A DNA stretch of 64,000 nucleotides. Source: Micropterix aruncella (Eukaryota > Arthropoda > Insecta > Lepidoptera > Micropterigidae). Shown piece by piece: positions 28,213 through 39,100 of the stretch. The notes beneath the pieces are model-generated. The model worked only from the letters and a program-made list of their open reading frames with translations, made no database searches and was not told the origin of the DNA. The stretch covers positions 25,617,224-25,681,223 of the forward strand of contig OX155952.1 in assembly GCA_944548615.1 (NCBI GenBank), in the 5' to 3' direction. Both the position numbers and the translations under genes were made by a program. Position 1 is the first letter of the stretch; each line of letters begins with the position of its first letter.

Positions 28213-28513
28213 TCCGATTGCGTTTCTTTGTGAACTAAAACTGAAATTAGTTTAAGCGAACGAAATAGAGCAATACGTTAAAGAGGAATATGAAACGAAC
28301 GATCGTCTATAAAAACTACCTGTCAAACTAATACTCGTCCGAATAAATTTGAACACGTTTCTCGCGGTCTTAGATTCAGATGTTTTACCTTTGGTGGGTA
28401 GTTTTAATGCGAAAAAGTGACAGCCGTTCATTTCGTATTCCGCTCTAGCGTATTGCCCTATCTCGTTCACAAGAACTAATTTTCAATTTTAGTTCACGAC
28501 GAAACGCTATCGA
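28213..28513. mobile_element. Foldback MITE, about 300 bp
   Basis: The first roughly 100 bases (containing GTGAACTAAAACTGAAATTA and GAGCAATACGTTAAAG) are matched in inverted form by the last roughly 100 (GTATTGCCCTATCTCGTTCA, TTTTCAATTTTAGTTCAC), at an estimated 80 percent identity or more. There is no coding capacity and no clean target duplication. Confidence 0.7.
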
Positions 28514-29118
28514 GTCTAATGTCCTCGTCGAAATTGAGTGACATCTATCCGTCACATGTAAAAACATGCATACCAAAACCCGATCCTTGGAATCTTACGC
28601 ACTGTGTGAATTTGTTTTTATTATTACATTCTTTCTCATTCGCTTCATCCAGTGATAAAAACTACAAATATAAATAATATTTCACAATTTTGTTTTATTT
28701 CAAAAACATACTCTATAAAATCATGTAAATTTTTAATAATACGCATAAGTATAAACTCTCAATCCAGAACAAGGGGTTATCGATAGAGATAATTAGTTAA
28801 ATGTCAAAAATTTGGATCCTACCAATCTGAAAAAAATTGTACATGTCATCAAGCAAGCCATTGCCATTACAAATACTTACACGTTTATTTATTGTTGGAT
28901 TACTATTGGTTGCATCACTATTGGCGTATTTTCAGTGTAAACGAAGCTTTTTGCTCAAATGAGATAATTTCAAGAGAAATTATTTTTTCTAATATTATTA
29001 TTCATCGAGTAAATTTAAAATTCATCAATGTTTATCAGTTCGGCAATAAATACTTATGTCGTCGATGCGGCTCTATTGATTCTCACAATAACAAAACGTT
29101 TCACGTTCTTAAAATTTG

Positions 29119-29375
29119 CCTAACTCTTGTTCACACACAATTTTTTTTTCGACGTGAAAATCCACGGTTAATTCGCCGTGTCGTCAGTGTTGTATGAATC
29201 ACTATGTTCAGTGCTGTATGAAGCATGTCCACACAGTCACGGCGAAAAAACGGACGGCGGCGCCCGCCGCCGTGTCTGTGGACAAGCTTCCATGATTAGT
29301 GATTCATACAACACTGATGACACTGTGAATTAACCGTCGATTTTCACAGCGAAAAAAACGTGTGTGGACAAGAGG
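29119..29375. mobile_element. Foldback MITE, about 257 bp, with GC palindrome core
   Basis: Ends CTCTTGTTCACACACAATTT and CGTGTGTGGACAAGAG are inverted copies, and pairing continues through GATTCATACAACACTGATGA on the right arm. The central 90 bases hold GGCGGCGCCCGCCGCC and a second copy of the terminal motif (GTCCACACAGTCACGGCG), so the element may itself be a nested duplication. Confidence 0.75.
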
Positions 29376-32300
29376 GCTAAGTGTCGATAGACATGACTCA
29401 CGGTAATTACAGCTCTCGCTTTTCCAGCCCTTCTTCATCCGTCTACTATGCTCCGTTCACCATTCATCAGTCATTCCACGCGGGCATTCGATAGTTAAGC
29501 ATCGCTACCGATTGTGCGACGCTGGTGATGGCGCCCTATGCGGCCTCCATAAACATAACAATCAGCGGTGAGTATAAACATAGAATAACTCAAAAGTATT
29601 GCATTCAACAATAAAGTATGAGTCGACTCAACGTGTATTTACTCTCCAATATACTCGCATTAGCCAACGATAACGATCATATTAGTAATATCGTAATTTA
29701 AGTTTTAGCTGATATTGCCGCCGCCTATGAAATTAAGTTTCCTGTCCTGTGAATTATTCTTCCTAACGCGACTACGATCGTATCCTTCGACAGAAATGTA
29801 GAGACTACTAAAGACATAGGTACTCGTATCTACGTGCTCATAAAAGTACGAGCCGCGACGTAACGGCAACGTGAAGGGAAACGTACCATGAAATTGCTCA
29901 TTCGCACAGAGCGAGTGATGTGACGATTTCAGTCCGGTAAACCCTATCACGCAGGCAAAAATCCTAAGCTGAAACATTTTCAATTTTTATCCGGGCATTT
30001 GAAATTGTTCAATGTATTAAATTACAAAACGTTCTTTGCAGTATCAGCGATAGCAATAACTCGTCCATGTAACCGCACGAATTTGCGTGTTTAGGGTTAA
30101 ACACGAAAGGGTTTTCAGCCTCCATTTTTAAGGGAAATACAGGCAGTATCTTACTTGCTTAGGTTTTTATACATTATGATAGCAAAATAATTAATAAATT
30201 TAAAAAAAATAAACAAATTGGGGCTATACTTTACAAAATAAAGCAAATTCAATATTCTATTACATTTAAAAAAAATATAAATGCGGGGGCTAGATTAGAT
30301 ACTTATTAAATTTATTTATTATTGTAACAAAACCGATCAAATATAGAAAAGCACTCCTTAAGGTAAAATTAACAAGTGCTATTAATTATTATTATTAAGC
30401 TAAGAAGTTCTGTCCTTAATCTTACTTGCAGCTACGATTATGCCCACGGTTTCTTAGTTCTGCTTCAATAATGTGAGACTTCAATGATTCATTTTCCCAA
30501 TGAGGTGTCTGAATGCTAGCCTAGTCGCTTAATAATATGGTTAACATTTGCAAAACGCTCCAGAAAACTTAAATATTTGGGCACATCACGCACGTCAGCA
30601 CGTTTACTCCGTTCAATTTAAGTATATAAGCTAATATTACAGTTATGTCATCTGATATGATTTTTCAGTATTCCTTTAACGGTGATTCAAAAACTCGTTG
30701 ACACGACAGATGATGCTCCCGGAGATAGAGATTTAAAAGTAAGGGCAACAGAATGCAATCCTGCCTTATTCATTAAGAAAACGATTGAAGCCGTTGTGGT
30801 AAAACCCTGTCGAAGGTTTTTTCGCAATCGAAGGAAAACATTTAATTTTATAAATCGGATTAATATTTAGACTACACATTAAACGAGCATCCGACAGTCC
30901 CGAGCCCCATTGGCTGGAGATCGTTTCTTATAAGAGCATTCCGAATATTATCCGAGCAAGCCAGTGCATTTAGCATAACCGAGACACTTTGTATATCCAT
31001 AGCAGACAGATATCCATTGCCTACAATCCAAGTGTACATTCGGTAATATAATGAAATATTGAGAAAAAATATTTTTAGCGGTACAAATAAAATACTAATA
31101 GTATTGGTTAAAATACAACTTAGTTTCACTAGGTATTCATACATAATTACTAAATACATTCTTAGGCCTAAAAATGTCTAGACTACAAAGTGGAGAGTAT
31201 AATCCAAAGTAGGTAATAACAATAATTCTAAATAATTAATCATGGACATCTTTACAAAGCCAGCCATGCTTGAAAAACCTAGGCATTAAATAAGAAAAAA
31301 ATCTGAATAACACCAACCGAAGTCGTTCCACCGTCTTCGGTTACACCGTTCGATGCTAAACCGCGTTTTTTCTTGAAGCAATCGCTTGTTTTATAGCCTT
31401 TTTATGGGCGCAATAAAAAGCAGCAGCAAAAGCTGTAAAACGGCAGTATTTGAATCAGTATCATCATAAAGTAAGGCTTCATCTGAGAGGTTGTTTATGA
31501 TCGCTCATTTTGATTCTAAAGGAGCGATTATTTTTTCTGTCATATTATGATTTTCGAAGGGTTTCGTTTGAGGGGAAAATCTTTCTAGGATATTATAGGA
31601 TGCCTCTGAGCATGGGGTCCCATGTTTGATTTCCCTAGAAAATATATCCCAAACTGTTTACAAATATGTTAGATGTTATCACCTATCTTTAAATCATTAG
31701 AATAAGCAGCTTTTAAGGGTAAACATAACATCATTTTACTTGTGAAATCATCCTATCAACTATCTACAACTAGAGATACTGATGGAAAGCTTAAACAGCG
31801 CCATGTAATGTAGCATTACAACAGTAGAATAACCATTTAGGTGATTACAAGGCAGAATAATAAATAATTATATAATCTCGAACATTATATTATGTTACAT
31901 TACGATATTATATACGAATTATATTATATTATATTGTATTGCATTGTATTGTATTATATTATATTACGATATTATATACGAATAATTATATTATATTATA
32001 CTACGATATTATTACCCATTATATTATATTATATTACGATATTATATACGAATAATAAATGTCGAAACATAATTAAGTTATGTTTCGACAAATCCAATTC
32101 AAGAAATCCAAGATCAAAACATAGGTAAAGACGTTGATTATATAGCGTTTTAGATAAATCACCGTCGTACTACAATTTGACAACCAGAATTTTACCATGA
32201 AACGCAACGTGTAGGCACACAGAGTTTAAAGAAATATTAATTTACTATTATTTTGTTCAATATGGCGACATTCGTGGTATAAAAATATGGTGGCGCACTG

Positions 32301-33687
32301 TCGTTAGCGCAATCACGACTAAACGAATTTTTAAATAAGAATAAGAATACATTTTTTCCCGAAAGTAGTGTTCAAAATGGTAATTTACAAAGTCTGCCTA
32401 ACTAGGCCGAAGCTCGTACCAAGGTAGACTCAACTAGGTTACTTGTAAGTTTTGTATTGTGCGCATACCTACTTAACAAAGTATTATGACTGAGAAAAAG
32501 ATAAAAAAGAAATAAAATAAATCGAATAGCTCGTAAAAGTAGTATGTGTTAAAAGAGTTATTTTAATCCTATCTAATACTTCATAATCATATTGAAAAAA
32601 TAATAAAGAAGTCAAAATATAACCAGTAAAAATATTATTCAAATAATTATAATAATAGAATACAATAAAATTAAAATTGCAATGATAATCAGTAAATAGA
32701 GAAAATAAAAATTTAAAAAAACAGTAATAAGAAACAGTATTTAAATAGTCAGGTTGCTAGTCAATAAATAATACAGAAAAAAATTTAATAATAATAGAAG
32801 CAACAAAAAAAAAAAAAATTTAGTTGTCAGGTTAAATATGTGGAGAATGACAGCGATGAGCACCAAATCATAGCTCTTATTATTTTAATATTATTTACAT
32901 AAAGATTTATTTGTTTTATTTGGTATATTTTATATGGTTTCATATGGTATTTATATTATATTATATGGTTTTATATGGTATTTATATGGTTTGGTATATT
33001 TTATATGGTTTTATATGGTATAAATAAGTAATAATTACGCACCTTAGTTTAGATAGACTAATAGACGGCATTCTATCTTTCTGTATTAATATTAATTATA
33101 ATAGTATTATTTTTGTGAAGTCTATATAAAAAAATTGCTATAGATGGCACTAGTAATTAAATGTAATTATCATTATCGTTGGTAATTGGGTTTTTATAAT
33201 CACTCGGTCCTTTATAAACAAAACCATTCATTATCAATATTGTTATAGATGGCTGAATAAATTTCTATTAGTTTGGCCGTCAATGCTATCAGCACCACCT
33301 ACATGTCACTGATGCAAAAGGTTTGCCAACTCGTTCTATGGAGTTGCTCTTTCTAATACTATTATAATCAATGGTAAAGACAAAAGTGTTAAGACTATTA
33401 TTTATTATTGACCATGATAAACTGTTGTGACACTCATATAATGCCTAAAGTAAGAGGTGCTGATGAGCTAAATGCATAATCTGTGCTTTGCATTACCCCG
33501 ATGTGGCAGAGTGCCAAATTCACTAGCTAAAGCACTAAGGTAGAAGATAATGCGCCAGTCATCTAGAAGCACATTGACAAGAAGCCACAAGCCAGTTGGT
33601 TGGATAACATCAGAATGGCAGTATAAGATAGTCGGTGATAGAGATAGCAGACGACAAATTTATAATATTGTTTAATATGCGAGACAC
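29376..33687. other. No supported gene; AT-rich tandem tracts
   Basis: Mainly AT-rich. An open frame at 29705-29983 (minus) starts MKMFQLRIFACVIGFTGLKS, which looks like a signal peptide, and meets a donor-like GTACGT after about 29 codons; I do not recognise it and rate it as probably chance. Tandem tracts: TACGATATTATATACGAAT units at 31900-32056 and TATATGGTTTTATATGGTAT units at 32925-33025. Confidence 0.4.
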
Positions 33688-33828
33688 CAGTGTTGGGTCA
33701 ATCAATTACATTTTTTAATCGACTAATCAATTATGATTGATTTAATCATGACTAATTTAGTAGTGACTAAATTTAATCGCGATTGGTGTAATCATGACTA
33801 AATCAATTAGTCGTTTATCAGTCGTTAA

Positions 33829-34198
33829 CCGATAGTCGTTTTTCATGAATTACCTCTTGTTACCTAATAGTTAATCTTATTAGTCATTATAAATAAGATA
33901 AAACGAATTGACCGCGTGAAGATTGTAGCACCCGACGTTTCGGTGAAGTTGAAGCCGACAGGGTAGACAGCATACCCTGGACAACGGCGGCTGCAACGTC
34001 GCCGAAACGTCGGTTGCTACAGACTTCACACGGTAAATTCGTTATATCCTATTTACAATGTCAAACAACCGCGATAGTCTTCAATTTCATAGTTGTTAGT
34101 CATGTATATTATATATTTATATAATATATACAGAGGCCAGCCGAAATGGCTAAACACGGATCTGTCAAACAACGCAAAATGCCTATAGGTACAATCGG
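33829..34198 (+). mobile_element. piggyBac-like TTAA-flanked MITE, interrupted
   Basis: Flanked by TTAA (33825-33828 and 34199-34202). Its outer parts match the 46.2-kb MITE (TTTTTCATGAATTACCTCTT on the left; AGGCCAGCCGAAATGGCTAA and AAAATGCCTATAGG on the right). The centre, about 33895-34090, is a different repeat with two opposed copies of an ACGTCGG motif, inserted into it. Confidence 0.6.
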
Positions 34199-34800
34199 TT
34201 AAAGTCCCTCACAATGGATGATTGTAAATAAATTCATGTTCATATTTTTCTATTTTATTTTCTTGCAAATAGGTAATAAGTATTATTATAAATTTTAAAA
34301 TTACAAAGATATTTTTTCCTCATTTTATTAGTTTCTTAGTTGGATATTTTGTCAGTATTTTCTTCAATTAAATCTGTAAGTTGTTAGAACTTGAATACTA
34401 TTGTGTCTACCTACCGCATAAGCTTCGTCAAACAACCCCAATCACGGGGTAAGTTGACTTATTCGACATGGTTTACAAAAAGGAGATTTACAACTAAATA
34501 TGCAATGATTGTATTGACATATGCCTATTAAATAATAAACTGGATCTATACCGATTACTGTAAATATATTATTTTTGTCGCAACGTTTAAGATAAAATTT
34601 AAAAAAAAATTAAAACTAAAAATTGTGTTTACTAGCCCCAGTCTCCCCTACTTAATTAAGTACAAGAGAAACTTAAAGATATAAAAAAAACATGAAATGG
34701 TGTGAAGAGAAGATTCCTACTACTAATAAGGGAGTTTTAGTAGTTAATTTCGATTAGTAGGTACCTAGAGATGCAACAATGTTAATTTTGAAAAAATTAC

Positions 34801-34952
34801 AAATATGTAATATATTGTACATGACTAACTAGATTAATTACTAGGTAACAAGAGGGAATTCATGAAAAAACGATATTGTTAATATTTATTTACAAAATCG
34901 ACCAAAACGATGCGGCACGGTTTTTTGCACGCGAAGGCTGTCTTCCGACCGG
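34801..34952 (-). mobile_element. piggyBac-like MITE, half copy
   Basis: It matches the left half of the 46.2-kb MITE in reverse (CTAGGTAACAAGAGGGAATT, then a CGAAGGCTG...CGACCGG end) and stops at TTAA 34953-34956. The other half is missing. Confidence 0.55.
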
Positions 34953-35017
34953 TTAAATTATAGTTCTGTTAAAATTGCAGCGAATCGTTTTTGCTTTCTC
35001 CCTGTTACCTTTTGATA

Positions 35018-35060
35018 ACGATATTTCCATTTTACTATGCGTGTAAAATGGAAATATCGT
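35018..35060. repeat. Perfect 18-bp inverted repeat
   Basis: Arms 35018-35035 and 35043-35060 are exact reverse complements with a 7-base spacer (TATGCGT). It overlaps no other recognised element. Confidence 0.75.
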
Positions 35061-35449
35061 AACGTAGTTACGGTTAGTTTATGGGATACTCGCCTGCGCC
35101 AACTAGCCCCGGCAAGAATGCAGCAATCTACCCCCAAATATACACTGATATTTTTAAAAACCATAGCACAATACACATGGCGAGCCTAATAGTCATCTCT
35201 AGCCTAGATTGATTCCTAGTGGCATAGACAACAATATAAATTGCTTTAATTTCGGTCTGGTCGTTTAGGTGATGATTTGGTGATGATCGAAATTGCAATA
35301 AAAAAAATTATTTCATCATCGTAAAAACACAACATTTCTGATATCATCGCAGGGAGACAGTCGCAATCTATACCATGACATTGGCCAATAGGACATCGTC
35401 GAATGGTTTGATATGGACCAGTTAAGTTACTGTCAACATGCTACCTGAA

Positions 35450-35645
35450 ACATGAAAAATAATCAACTCATTCCTAGAAAAACTATCTAAAACCGCGATT
35501 TGCGCATCTCAAAATTCTATAACTTCGAAGGGGGAGTAAATGGGTGGTAAGGTGTACGCTCACATGTGGCAAGACAGCTGTCCTAAACCTACCATAGCCG
35601 GTTGTTAGTCCGGAATCCACTGCTCACCCCCCAGAAGTATAAAAA
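35450..35645 (+). repeat. Dispersed repeat, copy 1 of 3
   Basis: It contains AATCAACTCATTCCTAGAAA, then ACATGTGGCAAGACAGCTGT and CCTAAACCTACCATAGCC, ending near CCACTGCTCACCCCCCAGAA. The same unit recurs at 40410-40700 and 46790-47030, so it is a moderately old interspersed repeat. The class is unknown. Confidence 0.7.
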
Positions 35646-35653
35646 AATAATAT

Positions 35654-36670
35654 CAGGAGAATCTGACTAAGTCCACAAAATTTAAATTTCACTTTATTTT
35701 ATCAAGTGGCTTATATTAAACAGACCTTCCTATACATGACATGAAATAATGTCTAATCCAAAAATATACTGAAAACTTGTTTTCAGCTGTATTATTAAAC
35801 TTGAGACAATATCTCTGTCATGTATAGGACTATTAAAAGCCACTTAAGCAAACAAGTAAGTATTTTGAAAGGAATAAAGAACATGACCATTACAAACAAT
35901 TAACTACTGTATTTATAATTTTTTTTTGTTACTGTTTTTTATGAAATATTTTTGGTTTATATAGTTATCCATATAGATACATACATATTTTCGGAATATT
36001 ATGGATCAGACCTTTCATTTGACACTAAACACGATATATTTATGTTAATTTATTGAGAAAGATTTCGACATTTAGCTATTTACTTGATATTGAGAGGCAA
36101 TCCTGACTAAGCGACATTGAGTAAACTTCACAGTAGTGATTTAAAATTAAAATATTTAAAAAAAAGGTATTTTAAATTCACCTGATTGCTAGATATCTTT
36201 CAATCTAACAATTGGGTGAATTAAACAATATTTTTTTTTAATATTTTAACTCAAAATCACTTTATTGTTAAGTTTACTCAATGTCGCTTAGTCAGAATTG
36301 CCTTTCAAGCGTCGATATTTAGACAGTTAAGGTACCCTATGACACTTGGGACGACAACGATTCTAACAATACCACACATCTAATTCGGTTTCAGCGTTTA
36401 GAAGTTGCAGTGGAATAAAGAAACTGAAAACATACATAAATGAACCCTGAACATAGCATCCCTAGATACGGGTCTCTGACCTAGTTAGGAATGCGAATAA
36501 ACATTTTCACCATAGGATGTGTTTAATCTCTCCCAATTCAACCATATTATGTTAATGGTGTGTATATGACATATATAGTTATTGTAAATTAATAAATAAA
36601 AATAAATATATAACACTCCTTTTTTGTTGGGCAGTCAAATAATAAAGTGGGTTTTTGTCAGATTCTCCTG
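35654..36670. mobile_element. DNA transposon-like element, 1.0 kb, with nested foldbacks
   Basis: The ends CAGGAGAATCTGAC and GTCAGATTCTCCTG are perfect 14-bp inverted repeats, flanked on both sides by TAT, a possible 3-bp target duplication. Inside are an inverted pair at 35702-35851 and a separate foldback MITE at about 36093-36307 whose arms contain CTGACTAAGCGACATTGAGT. Much of the remainder (about 35895-36640) has a second copy at 57486-57833. There is no coding capacity, and the superfamily is not assigned. Confidence 0.65.
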
Positions 36671-39048
36671 TATTCTAGAAGCGAATTTATTCTAAAAGCA
36701 GTTGATATTTAGAAGTTATCTCTTAGATGGCATAGGTGCCAAATTTTAACAAGGACTTTTTAACAGTTTGATTTTCGATTCGCTCATTTTTCATACGTTG
36801 TTTTTAAATTTCAAAGATACTTCGTGAATTAGCTATTTAGGTCAATGTGGCCACATAGATGTCCTATCAGTCGTGAATCTGATGTAAAATTTGCAAACTC
36901 TTGATTTTTTAGACATAGTATGCTGCCAGGCTGGATCAGTGGACTCGTATCAGTGTGAATCTCATGCTGGATGAGTCCATTTATCTTAGTTTGGTGGTAT
37001 GCTGCCATTCTGGGTAAAGCGGCCTTATCTTGGTATGAATTTCTTGCTAAGATGTGGCATCTTTGCTTGGGAGGGTAGTATAGGTATTAAGTTTTACCCA
37101 CATTATGCATCATCATATTGAAATATCTTTAAGATTTACCAAATGTATATAATGAATTTATAAGGTGCATCTCAAGGGCATGTAATGCTAGTACTGTGAT
37201 GCTGATTTGTGTAAAATAAATAAATAAATGAAGAGCATCATGAACATCACGTTTGAAGAATTTTCCATTAGATAACGAGACAAACCTTTATTATTCGTTT
37301 TAAAATAATAAAACACACGTTATGGTTTACCAAATATTTTAATAAAAGGTAGGTTAAGATATATATATTACATCACTTTATTAAAAGCAAAATATTGGGA
37401 TTTTCATTGATGTTATAATCATTCTCTCCTCTGTATTATCGCCCGTCCATGGATAATATAAAAAACAACTAAATTACAAACAATACACAAATACCAAAAG
37501 TTCTCAAACTAGGTACTATTTAAATAAACGAATTAATGAAACGTGGTGATCTTATAATACATGCGATTAAGGGTAGGCAATAAAAAAAAAAATGATGTCA
37601 CTTTACAGAATTAAATGCAGTAATACTAAAGCTAGAATACTTGGATAGCGACACGTAGATAATGCTGGCGACGTTGACGATGTGATCGTTTCACAACCGC
37701 TGTGGTAAAAAAATGAATTATTATAGGCCACTCAGAATTATTGTCAACCTATAAACCTCACAATGCGGGGAACATCTTAAATCGAATCTTAAAAATTAAG
37801 AAAGAAGATATTATTTTTATCTTTAGAACATAATACACAATTTTATATTGCAGAGGTGAAGTTTTACAAAATTTATTTTTTTAATTTTTTAATTAGCTAT
37901 TGAGGTGTCTACTATGACATTTTCTTTATCTACATAATATTAATATGAGAATGTATACAATCAGTCTACTATTCTGAGTTCGTAAGTGCGCATGGTGTAG
38001 ATATTATTAAAATTCGGCAGCAAACAATTTATTTTTTATTAGATAAATTTATTAGCAAATAGTAATCGTAATTTCTTAGTTACGTATTACTATTAGCTAA
38101 TTAAAAAATGTAGAATCAAAAGAGGTATAGGAGTATTCTTGCAAATCCCCAATAAAGTTACGTATAAAAGTCTATTAGGCTCTATTTTACAAAATACTAA
38201 TCAATATATTTGGCAACGAATTACGGACGAAAGTTAATATTTTTAGCAACCTTTCTATTTAAAAGCGTTGCCTTTGCTGAAACCCCACAAAAACGGTCCT
38301 TGTGTCGAAACAGACGTTTTTTGCTACAATGCATCCACCACAAAGGAGATAAATCGATTATTATTTTCATGCGATTTCTTGCAAAGTTCGCTTGCTATAA
38401 ATAATTGAGAAAACCATTGGTGTTTGAATTTGTCACGCTCTTAAGTATATCTTACTTGCCATATACAGCTAACGAAGCCAAGTTACATCTCTATGCGAAT
38501 GACAAAACGATTGCGGACTACTGCGAATTTAAAAGTAGGAATGTTTTATCAATCTCAATTAAAAATACATGAATAAAACTAGTTTTGAAAGTTTGAGAGA
38601 AAATTTCCAAATCTGCGGAATGGCCAAGGTTATATTTTGATCTCGGAGGAAACGACTAATATTAAGAGTAAAAATAACTTAATAATAATATAAATACTCG
38701 ATGTTTTTCTTTGAATATTTACAAACCAAACACTCAGCGGTGCGTAGGCCCATTAAGATTTCAGTATATAAAATACAAGTGTTTGGTCGGCAAATACAAC
38801 GATAAGGAAACTAGAGTCTGAATCTACAGTGTGTTTCATAAGTGCATCGATGACTTGTATGTTACATAAGACCGAAATGGCACACATTTTTCAAAATATT
38901 TTCACATCCCTCTTCTAAAATATCAAGCCACATCACAACTACACACAAACACACATATTTTTTTAAATTTGATGGAGCAATTTGTTGAGCAAATACAAGA
39001 TTTCTCGAAACGGAGCAATAAATTATACAACTGTGCAGTGTTAAACGT
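36671..39048. other. No gene; 3' flank of pnut
   Basis: AT-rich. At about 36905-37075 two diverged copies of a roughly 90-base unit starting GTATGCTGCCA follow each other. An AAAT tail at 37210-37226, preceded by GGCATGTAATGCTAGTACTG, looks like the end of a retroposed repeat. The last part, near the pnut stop, should include its 3' UTR, but I could not place the cleavage site. Confidence 0.4.
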
Positions 39049-39100
39049 TTAAAACAATCCCTTCTTCTTCTTGTCCTTCTTTTCCTTGCCGTCGACAGTT
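39049..39100 (-). CDS. pnut: pnut terminal exon: basic tail and stop
   Basis: 52 bases, acceptor TTACAG. It completes a split Glu codon and encodes [16 protein letters not shown] followed by TAA. The lysine-rich GLF ending is characteristic of the Pnut-type C-terminus. It was chosen over reading through the previous donor because phase and sequence both fit the family. Confidence 0.93.

Noticed and set aside
31892..32128. 78-codon Ile/Tyr/Leu-rich frame
   Set aside because: Generated by the TACGATATTATATACGAAT tandem tract.
34958..35176. 72-codon minus-strand frame
   Set aside because: It spans a perfect 18-bp inverted repeat and a MITE edge; no recognisable protein.
38210..38404. 64-codon frame with a hydrophobic N-terminus resembling a signal peptide
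   Set aside because: It starts at TTG, not ATG, has no domain, and lies in plain AT-rich DNA downstream of pnut.
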